Positions 1 to 14,800 of a stretch of 64,000 nt of DNA are shown piece after piece (position 1 is the first letter of the stretch; each line of letters begins with the position of its first letter). Origin of the DNA: Heterobilharzia americana (lineage: Eukaryota; Platyhelminthes; Trematoda; Strigeidida; Schistosomatidae); the NCBI GenBank assembly GCA_944470555.2, contig OX104134.1:49474691-49538690 (forward strand). Direction: 5' to 3'. The position numbers were made by a program, and so were the translations under genes. Under the pieces are notes generated by a model. That model was not told where the DNA came from. It was given only the letters and a program-made list of their open reading frames with translations, and did not search any database.

Positions 1-153
1 TCAGGAGACTACTGAGGGAATAAAATTCATAATAAAAAATTTAGGTTCGCACCAAAATACAAGTTGATATTTGTCAGGATCATAGGAAAATGTTTAGCAA
101 ACGGAATGAGAAAATATACACTGATATTCATTTATAGATATAAGCATGCTTAC
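1..153 (-). other. PKA-C intron 9 (partial)
   Basis: AT-rich sequence after the exon 9 donor. A pyrimidine run with two overlapping AG sites lies at about 9-26 in the minus sense, so the last exon could begin within the final few bases. This is too little sequence to decide. Confidence 0.5.
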
Positions 154-318
154 CTCCTTTTTAAATATCATCAACCAATCCAAATGAGAAAACCATTTAT
201 GTGATTTGATATCCTGTACACCATTTCTGAGATTGCCGAAACGTCTAGTTAAATCAGACTGAATTAGATTACGCAAAAGGTCTTTGAGATCTGAACTGAA
301 GTGTGAAGGGAATTTATA
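154..318 (-). CDS. PKA-C exon 9 (C-lobe, R280)
   Basis: Encodes residues 255-309, from [17 protein letters not shown] to WLMIFKKE. R280 pairs with E208 of APE in the family. The acceptor is TTTCATTTCAG and the donor is GAG|GTAAGC. It corresponds to the mammalian exon beginning [12 protein letters not shown]. The C-tail exon with its hydrophobic FxxF end is not seen in the window. Confidence 0.95.
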
Positions 319-3300
319 CTGAAATGAAAGAGGAATGAACGTGGTTTTACATTGAGCATAACCGTGAGGCAATCAGTTTGTAGAGTCAAAAACCTTATAA
401 CTTCAGTTATGGCATCCAAATATATCCTAGATTCCAAAGACTATAAAATAAATACTTTCTAGAGCTAAGAAACCTTCACTATTTGCTGCTTTGAAATGGT
501 ACTAAAAAGGAATATATGCGAAAATTCAAGAAAAAAATGAACCTAAATTAATGACAGGTTTCAGAAACATGATATTTCATCTTCATAGAGACTATTCAGT
601 AACTGTGCAAATCTTGTCATGAAAAGCCCTTGATTATTTTTTAGAGATTATCCATATAGGTTTTAGTGTGAAAACGATGCAAAAATAAACAATTAAACAT
701 AATATTGTTTCCGTAAGCATTTTCTTGCTGACATAAAAATACCTTTTGTCAATAACCTTTCAAGGTTTGTAGCTACTGGATGACACTCAAATTCAGAGAA
801 GACGATGCTAAGCTGAAGCCTAAAGTATAGTAAGCTAAATTTCAGTGTAGATGAATAAAAACGTTTATACTAGGGTTACTGTAGGTGACTGAATAATTAA
901 AGACGATCTCTTGTCAACAGGATAAAACACTTTCTAGACACTGAAAGCTTAGGAGGTGGGTGCTGAGGTAGAATGTAATTATATACTGGGACAGACTATC
1001 TGATAAAGCACATAGTGAAAAAGTATTATTTTTTAGAAAACACTAAGGTTTGTGGATTTCATTTCTCTGTATACATCCTGTAATTTTTTCAATGTGTATG
1101 CATTTTAAAAGAATGCAGTAAAGTACGATTAAATTATCGAGTTCTGAGGAATTTTCTGTTTTCATTTTCGATAAATTCAGTGAATGTGTCTGGCACAAGT
1201 AGAGGTTAACATAATGAACGTTGGACATAAAGATAGGCGAAACGAATAATCCATGGCCTAGTGAATGAATATTTCCGTAGTAATAAGAAAAGTTATTATC
1301 ATTTTCCTGTCACCCTTAATATTTCAGCAACATATACATGTTACGAAATGCAACCGAATCCAGAACTCTCCAAAACACTATAAATGATAGTCTGAAAGCA
1401 GATCTTTTTTGGAACCTGCAGTAAGACAAAGATAATCTCCTTTTTATTTCTTTTACCGCACCAACTCGTTAACTCTTGCATTTTCGATGGCACAGAAATA
1501 ATTACCGCGTTCACACTCCTCACATTGTAGCGAACTCATCCAACCATAACTCATATTCCCTGTCTTTTCAGCAGTTCATGCACCCGTCACTATTATTAAA
1601 GCTCATCATCTTATCGTGTGACTGTCGCTAACGATCTGAATAAACAAAACAGTGTTCATCATTCTATAGAATTATTCTGTCAATTTGATCTTAAGGCTTT
1701 AAACGTTTAAACCTTGTGCGGAATCAAGTAGACCACTTACTTGCCAAATATATTGAATCTCGGGTCAGGGAGTTTTGCTGCATTTGTGAGACAAGGATAA
1801 AATATTTACTTTTAAAGATTTATTTAACATTACGCGGTGAATGTGTTTTTTCAGCGAAATTGCACCAACAGCATTAAATTTAAATTCAAAGAGAGATGTC
1901 TTTTAACCCTGCATCCACCGACAACAAGTCACTGGTGTATATACATACATGAATGACATAAATAAAAGCCACTGTTCAAAAGTTTTGGTGCTGGATTGCT
2001 GCTGTTTTCAGAGTAACTGTATAGAAAAAGATTATACATCGCCATACGTACATGTGCATTCACGGCTTGTTTCAAAAGCTGCGAAAAAGACAATGGAGTT
2101 GTAGCCAGCTGCAAATAGGGAAGACAAAAAGTTCATCAAAAAAGTGGACTCGGTGTACGACTGAACATGGTTTAAATGCCTATCATCACTATCATGATTT
2201 ATCATTCTTCCCTCGAAGACCTAATGGAACATAGGGCTTCAGTAGTACGTCTCCATTTCACTCTCTTCTATGCAGTCTTCTCAACCTGGCATCACGACTG
2301 CCCACAATCTCTCATCTCCTCCTCGCACGATCTCCTCCATGTCACCCTCACCTCGGACACCCAACTCGTCATTTCCCCTTTGGACTCCACTCGAGGGCCT
2401 GACCTGGCGCGTGATGTCCCAAATCGGCCTTCTCAGTGTATGCTCAATCCAATCCATCTCCACTTCCTTCTGCATATTTGTTGGGTGATGGGTTCTTGGT
2501 TGGTTCGTTGCCAGCCAGAGGCCAGAGGTCCTTGTTGCTTATTCTTTCTGGCCATCTGATCTGGGCTTCAGTACCGAGCATAGGCAGTGGTTGATGAATG
2601 TCTGTAGTTTGTTGGAAATGTCTTTCGTGACGCGACAAGTCTCTGAGCCATACAGAGGTACTGACTTGACTGACGTTGGTGTTGAGAATCCGGATCTTGT
2701 TCCACATGCTGAGTGCAGAAGATCTCCACACTGGTTTCAGGTCGATGGACGCCTGTCTGGCTTTTCCGATCCTGACTTTGACGTCCTCGTCTGTGCGGCC
2801 TGTAGTTGAAACGGTGCTGCCTAGGCAGGTAGGTGAAAGAGACCACTTCATTTAAGTTTCTCCCGTTGATGGTGATTGGAGCTTGTTGTTGTTGTTGTTG
2901 TTGTGTGGTGGTGGTGGTGGTGGTGGTGTTGGTAGGTTATCATCATCAACTCTGTCTTCTCTACGTTCACTTGAAGTCCCCTCCTCGTTGCCCTGCCTCT
3001 TCTGTCAACCTGTTGGTTTTCGCCTGTAGATCTTCGAGTTTGTGTGACATTGGACCCAAGTCATCGACGAAATCCAGATCTTCTAGGCTCTTTTCATCGG
3101 TCCAGCCAGCGTATCCCCCTCTTCTCGCTCTCCCCTGTTTGTTGCATGATCCAGTCCAATCGATCACAATCAGGAAGATAATCGGTGGTTGTAGGTGGCA
3201 GCCTTGTCTTACTCCTGTCTTCACTTCACTTCAAAAGCACCACTGAGCTTCCCATTGTGAATCACTTGGCATGTGACGTCTTCATATACTTGTTGAATGA

Positions 3301-6300
3301 CATTGATAAAGGTTTGTGGCACTGCGTACTGTTGAAGCAGTTGTCTGCCAAATTACTTCTCGGTCGACGCTGTCGAAGGCCTTTTCAAAGTCGATGAAGT
3401 TGAGGTAGAGGGTTGACTGCCATTCTATGCTCTGTTCTATGATGATGCGTAGCGTAGCGTTGCAATTTGATCCGCACATGATTTGTTCTTTCTGAAGCCA
3501 GCCAACCAGCCTGTTCCGGTCGTAGTTTTGAATGCAGCGCACCTTTAGTCTCTGCAGGATGATGCGGCTTAATATTTTGCTTGGAGTGGACAGGAGCGTG
3601 ATTCCTCGCCAGTTCTTGCAAAGACTTAGGTCGCCCTTCTTCGAGAGATTTACAAGGTAGCCCTTCTTCCAGTCAACCAGCAGGTACCTTCCCTTCCTTC
3701 CACACCTTCTGCAATAATGGTGTGAGCATGTCCGCTATTGTCTCTGTGTCTGTTTCCTGTGCTTCTGGTGGTTCTCCATCTGGTCCTGCTGCTTTCCCGG
3801 ATTTCAATAGCTTTATGGCACTCAGGAATTCTGCTTTTGTCGGAGAGCCTGTGTTCACTAGTAGTTCTGCCGTTGCTGGTGGTATTTCTGGGAGAGTTAC
3901 TGGTGGTGGTGGTGGTGGTGGTGGTCGATTCAAGTTCTTTTTGAAGTGGTCAGCCCATCGTTTCCTTTGTTTCTCCTCTTCGGTAACTAGCTTTCCTTCA
4001 TCCTCTTTTGTTGGTTTCATCTGTGTTGATCTCTTCCCTCCCACATAGTAACCTGGTTATTTGATACAATGTTATCAGGTCTCTGTCTCTCCTACCTGCA
4101 GCCTGTTCTGCTTCACTTGCCAGTGTGTCGTGGCAGTGTCTTTTGTCTTTGTGCACACTCTTCTTCACTTCTTTGTCCAGTGTTTTATACATTGTATTCA
4201 GTTCCTCTTCTCGTTGTGCATTCTTGCACTGGTTCATCTTCTGCTTCACTAGCTTCCTATCCTCCATCAGCTTCCATGTGTCCGTCGAGATCCATTCCTC
4301 GTCTTCTTTCTTCCTCCTTCCTAATACGGTTATGCGGGTCTCTTTCCACATAGCTTTCAAAGAGTTCCAGTGTTCTTTTACACAGGTTTTTTCAGGGATG
4401 TTGCTCGACATCTCCCATTTTGTCTTGATGGCTGCCGTGAAGATGTCCCTTGTAGTTTCGTCCTTCAGTTTATTTTCCGTTCTGGGTGTTGAACTTGAAC
4501 TGTGGTCTATCACCAACTTCTTTGAAGTCTTTCAACTTGATTTGGAAGGTTCGTTGCACTAGATGGTGAGTGGTGTGAAGCTACATCTGCTCCCCTTCTT
4601 GATCTCGTGTCAAGTAGGCTGCATCTCCTCTTTCTTCACATTGAGATGAAGTTGATCTGACTTTTAGTGTGTCCTGGTGTCTGGTGAAATCCATGTCACT
4701 TTGTGAATATCCTTGTGCTTGAACACAGTGTCTCCAACCACCAAATCGTTGAATGCACGGAATTCTGCAAACAATTCTCCATTCTCGTTCATTTTACCGA
4801 GTGCTTCTCGACCCATGGTTAGTTCTCTTTCTGTGTTGTCCGCTCCCAGTTTGGCATTCATGTCACACCACCCGTTAGAATTTTGATGTCGCCAACTGGA
4901 GTGGGATCTTGTCCATTACTGATTGCAGTTGTCTGTAGAAGTACTCCTTCTTCTCTTCGTCTGCATTATTTGTAGGTGCGTAGCGTAGCATTGTACGATT
5001 GTGACTTTCCTTCCTTTCGAGTTGAACCTTGCTGTTGTGATCCTGGAGGAGACCGGTTCCCACTGCATGAGAGCCTTCGATGTTCTTGGAGACATCATGA
5101 TATCCACTCCAAAACTCAGTATGCTCTTGGTTGTAGCTGGGATGACGTACAGCTGACGCCTGCAACATGTGAATATGGTATTGAGTATTAATATCTATTT
5201 GTTTGATAGATTTACAAGTACATATATTAGTTCTTACTTTCAAATGTTCTTTCTATATTACTAGACCGAGAGATTTTTGAAACCCACCCTTTTCCATGGT
5301 GATGAATCATGTTCATAGTTGACGTTATTGCTGTTTTGTTCTCAGTTAAACTGAACTACCAATCACAAGCCTTTTAAGCGAAATAGAGTACTAAATAATC
5401 ATGGAGAAGTCCTGCTAGCTCTTTGCATATTTAAGCTAGTGTTGATGATATTTAGACAGATGATAAGCGATTTACCAATTAACTATTCAGTTTGCAAAGC
5501 TACAGCACCACAAAAATCATTTTAAGTATAGAATACAATACTCGTCATAGCGTCAACATGAATTACATCAAATACCAATTAAATAACAGCTTGTAAGTGC
5601 GAGAGATCAGAATCAAAAATGTTGCAGAATTTATTACTTAAATAACAAACTAACTCCGTATTATAAAGAGTAACAATTCTAACCATCCAACAAAATTGTT
5701 TCTCAAAGCTATGGTTTCTGGTAAAAAAGAAATAATTTTATGTTAAATAATAAATTTTCTTTTTTTGAAGAGGTAAACATGGTAAACAAATATTTTGTAG
5801 AAATGTAAGCAATACTTACTTTTCCAATTACTATTCGCTCATAAATTTCAATCGGTTCGTCTGCAAAAAACGGCGGATGGCCTGCAACCATTTCATAAAT
5901 TAATACACCAGCTGCCCACCAGTCAACAGCCTTTGTATAGCCCTAGAATGAAAACGGTAACAGGAGAATTTACTATAAACTATACCATATGGTAAGATAT
6001 TAAACAACCAAAACACAGGTGTTACGGATGTCCTAGAAGGAGTTGGATGCTTAGTTTTATTAGATAACAAATTTTTGTATAGCTTATGCAAATATAAGAT
6101 GTATATTTTTAGCGTGTTTGGAACAGCAAAGAAGGATTTTTCTGAACGTTTCACTGAGTAAGCCACAGCTTTTACAACAGAATATTCTAACTTTTTATTA
6201 TCATAATATGTAGTCAGATAGTACATCCAATATTTAGTGTATACAGGTCTTTTGGTTAGGTGGTTTGTTGTTCAGACTGAGTAATTACGATTAGTTATTA

Positions 6301-9300
6301 AAAGCTGACATTTCTTATTTACATTTACCAACAAAAAAATGTAGAGCAGTCAAAGACTGGGAATGTGTTTATATGCGTTGTAGAATCCTTATTATTTCCT
6401 GTATTTATTTGATAATACTAATTTATTTATAGACAATCAGTAATTGTCATTTTTATTAAAGCTTCACTTATAAAGGTCATCGTTAATGGTTTTTTGGATT
6501 AATGTTTTGATACTAGATGGTGATTGAAGGTGAAATGAAAATTTGAGCTGCGACGGGATTCGAACTAGCAACCACTGAGCAGGAAAACCGGTATCACCAA
6601 TAATCCGCCAAACGCAACTATCTCAGATGGTCAAAATGATAGACGACAGATAGGTGAAAAGTCTATGTAGTATCTTCTATTCATAGCATTTAATGCCATT
6701 AAAATATGTAGAGCTTCGGAGGTTAATCTTTAAGGTATGTGAATAAAAACTCCTTCGTAGTTTGTCTACATAATTCTTTGACTCTTTGGTGGATATTTAG
6801 TCTATAACTAAAGTTCATTACCCTCATTTTTAAGGTTCTAGAATTATCCCACATATAATTAGCCTCACATTTCAAACATTAAATTTGTAAACATACAAAG
6901 TAGCAATAATAATAATAATAAAGTCCCAGTAAAATAATAGGTGTCATCTATGACGTTAGCATATCAGGAAGTTACTTCGGAACAGATTAAAACAGTGCTC
7001 ATCAGTCATGACAAGACAGTGTTCTAAACCTTCGAATTAATTAGGAAAGGTCTTGTTGAAGGAAAAGAGTTCAAATGCTAAGGTGATACAGAACAAATCT
7101 GCCTACAAAACTCAGTGACTGACTTTGATTATGTGGCCATAATACTAAAGAGTTTCCATTAGCATAATTTAAAGAATTGCCTCTGAAGCTCTACATACTT
7201 TAACAGCATTAAATGCTACGAATAGAACATACGGCATAGACTTTTCCTCGATACGGCGAACAATAATTTAACTACTCGTAAATACGCATCAAAATAACAA
7301 GATGGGATTAAGTTACGGTTGTCTACATCTGACAACTGGTAAATATGAAGAAACTGATTAGGAAAAATATCAAACAAATACGAGTCAACCGTTATAGTTT
7401 TTACTTGAGAATATTTATAGTTAACATTGTATCTTAAATCACGTGAATCACGACCCCATGAATTACTGAAATTCCGCAAGTCTGATGTTTCGTTCAGATC
7501 TATATTAAACTCCACAAGTGGAACAACTCACTCGCTTTTGAAAAAACACCAAAACCTCTGCAGCTTTTTACTTTCCAGCTTGGATGCTTACAATTTTAAT
7601 TCAAAAATATCTAACTTATCTAGTGAAAAGATTGGAATAACTTTAAATTTTGGTGTGGGAGCTACGAAACTTCGCATCGAAAAGTGTACAGATTTCACGG
7701 GTAACTTACTGAAGGGAGGTCAGGAGCTTTCAAACAGATCTGCTTTGACCCCCCAACCTCATCATACTAGCATCCAAACTTAGTTTGGTTTGAATATGTT
7801 CTGCATACAGAGTTAGATTATATAGACAAACAAAAAGAGATGGAATGACTAATCCTGTGTTCTCTATCATTTTGAATTCTTTGATGTCGTATAACAATTC
7901 GGGGATTTCCACCAACTTCATCAAACCATGTATATGGTTCAATATGTGGACGATTCATTTGTGTCTATAGGGAGATCATATTTGAGGACATTTCAAACTT
8001 ATACGATATACACTGTTTCTATATCAAATGTATATTTTAAAATGAAAATGAAATTGGCGAAGTACCACTTTCGGAGTATTTAGTTTAAAGGGATGTGAGT
8101 AGAAACCTTGGCTTTTCGATCCATCTTAGACACTCACAACACTCAACCAGTGCTAGACTTTCACTTGCTCTGAACTAATTGCATCAATTCACAAAAGTTA
8201 TGACAAGTGAAGGCGACAGACAAACGGAAGACAAAAGTATAAAAGGCGTTTCTCATCTCGGTACCTATTCCATAACTGTCACTCAAAAGCTGAAACAGTG
8301 GAACATATAAATCCAAAGAAAACAAATTATTAAGGCTTTCTTCTCCAAAACTATTAAAAATGATTTAATACACATAAAAGATAGAATTTCGTTCACTTTC
8401 ATACAAAACTCCATCTGCAGATTGCACTTTGTCGATTTAGATGTCTATCATATGAAAGAAAGTTGTCAAAAAAGCACGCAAAAATCACGAGAAAGCCTTC
8501 AAACAATGCTGTAGAATAAGAAATGTTGCCAGTAAAACCTTGCAGTTGCCGTTCATGTTATCTATCACAACCAGAAATTTGACGGTAGGACACTGAAATC
8601 ATTTATACAGGATTTTGAAATTATTAGGGAAGATAGATAGCTAAATTACTTCATATTATGAGGAATCCTTATGCATTTAATAAAAGGGCAGGTTTAAAAT
8701 ATTAAACCAACTTGTTTAGTAAACTCAAAAAATCAAGTTCACACTAATGCTACGAATAAAATAAAGCGACGTTTTGTCCACATTGCTTTTTTCACATTCA
8801 TCTATTCCCATTTACATATAAGTAAACATTTCCCAACAATTCACATCCTCACCTTACGGACAGACAAAAACAAAAAAATAACAATCACACGAGTGCGACT
8901 AATAACGACAACAAGAGTAAAAAGTTCACAGCCTCCATTGTATTACCCTATAAGGAGGGTACCTCAGAAACTTTACGTAGAATCCTCAACAGAGCTGGAA
9001 TTAGGGTGGCATTTAAACCTACAAACTCACTGAGAGATAAACTTTGTCGGCTTAAGGATCCGATAGAACCAATTAAGCGAAATAATATAATCTATCAAAT
9101 TCCATGTAATGACTGTGTGGTCAAGTACATAGGTCAAACTAGTCAGTCGGGGTCAGTTGGAATAGCAGAACATAGGAATTTATCTAAATATAGAATAACA
9201 GACCTAAATAAGATCAATAATCTAGAAAAAACTCGGCTACTGCTGTGCATGCATTAACGCACAACCATACAATAGGGTGCGATAAAGCCACTGTACTTAA

Positions 9301-11768
9301 GTCCAATATAATTAGGTCGAGAGAGAGATTGATTACTGAATCTTTGTTCGTCGAATCAACACAAAGCACATGTAATAGGAATGGCGCAACACCTATGCCA
9401 GAGATATGGAAACTTTTGCTACCAATAAAAACAACTCATATAAAGTGACGTAACTATAAAAATCAAATGTCGGAAGTAGTGTGATTATATTGAAATGATT
9501 ATGAGCAATAATCTAAGCTCGAAACGTCATCAAGTAAATAATACTAGATCACTGTGCGTTATAAACCAAATAAACAAATCTAATATGGAATTGAATTCTA
9601 CCACAGTGCCCAAGTTTTGCACCTATATTAATTCTGTTCTTGCCTTTGAATGAACAAAAAACCAGCATACGAATTAAATCCATAAATAACCTTCAAAAAC
9701 AACTTGCTCCTTTATTGCAGGACTTATTCTGCTTCACTTGCATAAAAATTTCATAGAAGGAATTATTAGATTCGTGGAAACGACAGTCATGTATGTCTTA
9801 TTTTTATTGATTGCAAATCACGTAATACGAGTTATTTAATTTCATTTAAAAGATTACGAATTTTCAGAAAGTTGGTGAATAAAATAGTCACCATCGATTT
9901 CATGATAAAAACGGTTATTCCATTCATGGCTATTGCACAATGAAAAAACGAAATCATACTGACATAAAACAGGTCTAAGACCAGGCCCGTGGAGAACAAC
10001 ACGTCTGAAGATTTCAAATGTTAGTTGTCAGGAAATAATAAGTCTTGGGCCTAAATTTCAAGCCTTTCAGCCCTCAACAGAACACAATAATTGAAATTTT
10101 GAAAAAATTCAATTCCGTTCATAAAATAAAACATATTCCGCATTACACAGACCAAAACGTTGATCAGTGAGTTATTGAGATCATTTGTGACCTGTACTCA
10201 CATTACTGGTGGTAAATTCTAACCAGACGACTACGCAGAATCACAACACCCAGGTTTACCGTATCATCAGATAGCCTCCATTTTTTGAAAACCACTCACA
10301 CAGACAAAATGTTTGAGAATAAAAGTCGTGAGGATATCCAACAACACGTGCAGACTGATAAACTACCTGCAGTTGGAGAATAAGGTTTTTCACTATGTTT
10401 ACTTTGAAATTAGGGTTGATAATCTTAGCTGATAATACAATATTCATACACACTTGCATTAAAATTAATCTACATTTCTTCTTACATTGGATGCTGAGTG
10501 GGGATCAGGTGGTTTAGTTGATACTTGCTTACTGATTCAAATTATTACTACTACCACTCTCAAACTTCTAAAAGACCAGTCTTCGTCATTTTCTTACTAC
10601 CATCAAGTTAAACCTAAAATACGAGCTCAGCTAGGACTGACAAGATGCAAAGAGTGGTTTGCACCGTGCATCGATAACTGGAGTTCACATAAGAGACTAT
10701 TATGATTAGTTGTGGTTTAAACTAATTTATCATCGGAACAGTACCCTAAGTGAATTCGTGACTATGAAACGGTCGAAATCTGTCAGCATAGGTAGGGTTT
10801 TGTCACATCCTGAATGTATTTTCAATATTTATCTATTAAACCGCACTGAAAAATATAAAAGTAATTTGGTTGAATACTCAGGATTATATTTATGCTTGTT
10901 TTGATGCATTTTCGGATCAAATCAAAAATATTGTTACCAATAACTTAATAACAACTGAGAAAACATTTTAGCAGATAGAGTAACCGAAGATATCGACAGA
11001 AACAATTGGAATAGTCGTAAAACAAAAAACGTAATTAAAAGTCACAGTACAAAGATTGATCAGAACAGAGAGATACTTAAGAATTCATAACAATTTTGTT
11101 GAACAATGTACTAAAACTTTTGGTATTAGTTGATTAATTTACTACTCTTCGGTGAACCAATCAGATAAAAACAATTCAACAACACATAAGTTCATCCTCT
11201 TGGGTCAAATTCGCATGCAAATGAAGATTTTATCTTATAAATATAAAATCAATCCTTTGAACACGATTGAAAAGTCTTTCCCTCTGATCGCCAACAACAA
11301 GTCTACTGGACTGTTTTGCCTATTGTTTTATCTATAGTTTACTGCAAACATATGAATGATGTTCATGGTTAACAGTTTTATTAAAATTAAATTTGCGGTA
11401 TACTTTAAGGCGATTTCCCGTGTTTTGTTCTAAATGTAACTCTTTTAAAAGACCATAAATACCACTTGGTCGTGTCATAAGTATCATAGTGAATTTCTTC
11501 AGCAAGTTAGTCTAGATTTTCGTTCACTACATCAGGTAATACTGAATTGCGACCTCCAAAGAAGTCTCATTGATTTAATTCCTTTAAATGTTGTCTGGGC
11601 AACCTCACAATAGAAGGAAGTGGTTAACAAGAAACCTGTGCACTAACAAGATATTAGCCAGTAACCAATGAATTACCAATCCTATGCTTCACCAACTGGT
11701 CCAGCTACTGACAAACGGTTGAAATCCCAGAATAATAAATACCTCCAACCTTAGCCATATTTCAAGCC

Positions 11769-11810
<42 letters not shown>

Positions 11811-14800
11811 GTGAGCATGTCACGTGGAACTCAAACATCCACTACTTAGCCAAGGCCAAACTTATATAAGCTTTTGTTATAAATTAAAATCTATTTGAAT
11901 GAGTCAGTCAGGGATATTCAACAATTTGACAAAACGAAATAAGTGATTTTAGTGAGAAAGTAAACTGGAAAGTTACGTAAGAAATTATTATGTCTTCTTG
12001 ATTCATCTCATGATTTATAAATGGACACTACACTAAAGATGTAGCCTGTTTCGTTAAATACATCCTACCAAAGCATTCTGTCCTTCGAAAATAATATTAA
12101 TCTGGAACAAGAGATAATGTTGAATATTTATAGTCATTAACAGATGAAACTTAAGTCTAGGGTTTCCTGCCGATTTTCTACAACAAACTAACTGACCTTT
12201 TTTAGGCGATCACAGAAATCTTAGAAAGAATTCGATTTTTTTGTGATAAAACTTCAGTTTTTATTTCTTATGCAAGTCAATGCAGACCTACATATCTAAG
12301 CTTATAGAACCAATATTTATAGGTGAAATGGAGTAGCGACTACGAGTTTACCCATAATGACCTGTTTCTACTTACGAAACAATGAAAAGAGCACAGCTGA
12401 GATATTTCTAAATCAGAATTTATTTTTTATATAAGTAGGTTGATAACTGCTAAATAATCATGTTATTTATGTCTCGAAATAAAACGATATTATAGTTTAT
12501 ACATTTAACTGGGTCTTAATTGAGTAATTTGCTGCCTTTGTTGTTATTTATCCTTTCAGTAATTGTCAACAGCGGAAAAAATCTCAAACATCTTAATATT
12601 TTCTTTCGGTATAGTAACTGCTTTTCAATCATCTGTTCATTACCATGTGCTATGCATAAACTACTAGGAGAAACAAATACAAAGCTTTTATTACTACTAC
12701 TAATAATAATAACTGATTAAAGTGAATTCACAGTGACACGTTATAACCATAAATTAACTTCTGAGGGGAAAATAAATTGATTTTCTCATTAATAAATGAT
12801 CAGCTTTAGAATTTTGTAAACAGTTGACTCTACCAGTTGCAAACAAAGGAGGCAGTCGGTGATCGTTATAGAACTCCTGCGATTCTTAAAAATAAAGGCG
12901 ACTACCTGCTTAGAATTAAATAAATCATTCACCTATAAGGAAAAGTAAACCACTGTACTGCAGCCCTACACAATCTATGTGATTCACTTTCATTCTGAAG
13001 GTTTGCAGCGATCGATTGACTTCACGGAAAGTATGTACCATATACTAACATAAATTGGAAGACAGTTGGAAATCTGGAAGCATTTCGCAGTTTTTGTCCT
13101 AGTACAGGACTCTTCAGCATGTGAACCCATGACTTGGTTGAGGGTCGAACCTAGGACCATCAGGTCTTCGTGGTGAGCACGTTACCATTCAACCACAGGA
13201 TCAAAATCCAATGATAAAAATTTTCCCAATTCTCTCAAGTTGCGCTATATTTTCCTCATCACCCAACAGCCTTGTTGAGTATCTATTTTCACGTTCAACT
13301 TAGATGACCCCACCAGCCACCCTTCGTTACAAGAACCTTTGGGGATCCATCTGGAGCGCTAGTTTGGATCTCAGTTTGATTTGACTTTCATAGTACATCG
13401 AAAACTGCTACCTCTTTATCTATTTAAATCCAACTCAATAAAGAAGCGAATTAATATTTCGAAAAAACCCCTCTATTTTAGCTTACTTATTGATGATTTC
13501 TAGGTGTCAGTATGCCTTAAAACGACTAATAATAATATTTACATCTTCAAGATTATATATCAAAGAGTGCAAGGTCCAAATGTTGTATACCTAGTGATTA
13601 AAAAATGCTGACATAAAGTAAGTTTTATTTTATTTAGTCCCGAATACTTTGTGATACCGGTGTTACTTGTTTGTCCATCCTTTCGGAATTAGATTAAAAC
13701 ATAGTCTGAACACCAAGATATCTTAAATTTCTGCGAGGAACGATGCCTTATTGTCTCGAAAAAAACTTTTAATATTCAGCTATACAAAAATAAATTGACT
13801 GTAACCTACTTAATCATCATAGTAGTAATCAGATTATTGATTCCCTATCACTATATGTTTTAAGATCGTGAATAGTCTTCACCTTATATCAGATGCGAAC
13901 AATCCTTTATTCTACAATCCAGGATGGTTTCCATTTAATAATTCTTTGTTAAATGCCACGAACACCATACACGTTATGCACACATAAATAAGTTGACTAT
14001 TAACGGATTTTATTTTGCATTTATGAACGAATAGATTGTTAGAATGGAGGAAACCTAACAAGAATATATTTCTTATAATTAAGAGAAAGTACTCATTAGG
14101 TTGGATTTTCTTTGTCTTTACCAAAATCCTGTTTGGCGAATAAAACTATCGATATAACTTTAGAAATTATTTCTTATTAGCTAAACCATCTTTGGCTTTA
14201 AGAATACACTTGTTTTTCTTGTAAACACGAATTGTACATATTTTCTGTTGTTTACAATAACACCAATATTAAACAATGTGCACAAGTCAAGGAATACGAT
14301 TTTGCAGAAGCAATTAGATTCTCTCAATGACAACGACAATAATAACAACAGTAACAACACTAATAGTGATGACGATTATATTGTAGTGGATGAAATGAAA
14401 ATGAAAATACTTTCAGTGAAAATAAGTTTTAACAAGAACTTTCCACCTAGTTTTAAGTCATCCATTTTGAAAGCAGGCATATACATCGTTTGTACTAGGT
14501 TTATTCGCAAGCTTGGTAAATTTTTCGTTAACTTTGGATATTTTATCTTTCTGAATTATCCAAAATAACCTGAATACTGAAAAAGAATACATGGCTATAA
14601 TTCGAACTTCTGCTAACACGAATACAACTTGTTTGTGATGAAGATATTAGGTGACTACATACAGTCCAAGTGATTTTTTTCGAAAAAACGTATTGTTAGT
14701 TTCGCCATCCTAATTTGCCAATTCCATACGCTTTTAATAATACAATATAAAATCAAACTGTTTTCAATTTTGTCATTATTCGTTTATCGAATGAGTATTT

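Larger units (their letters stand above)
7420..9620 (+). mobile_element. Penelope-like retroelement copy 1 (RT plus GIY-YIG), degenerate
   Basis: Penelope-like elements join a reverse transcriptase to a C-terminal GIY-YIG endonuclease. Here YRQTK then [14 protein letters not shown] (about 7820-7975) mark the RT fingers/palm and YVDD box, followed by decayed sequence. A continuous frame then starts at about 8910 with [17 protein letters not shown] and contains the GIY-YIG domain. The 3' end runs through a hammerhead-like motif at 9490-9530 and the shared tail TCTACCACAGTGCCCAAG at 9598-9615. It lies antisense to PKA-C within intron 7. The left limit is uncertain. Confidence 0.8.

Noticed and set aside
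1..153. The last PKA-C exon inside the window
   Set aside because: A pyrimidine tract and AG sites lie at 9-26, but only about eight bases follow and they cannot be matched to the expected C-tail.
8937..9257. GIY-YIG frame as a homing endonuclease or a host gene
   Set aside because: It follows an RT YVDD remnant, recurs at 37495 with the same layout and shares terminal repeats, so it belongs to a Penelope-like retroelement.
13141..13205. A tRNA gene on the minus strand
   Set aside because: A and B boxes are present, but no cloverleaf closes by eye and the unit continues into a hammerhead-like SINE body.
14248..14568. Asn/Asp-rich 106-codon frame as a gene
   Set aside because: AT-rich DNA with AAC/AAT runs produces such frames; no domain, splice context or repeat copy supports it.
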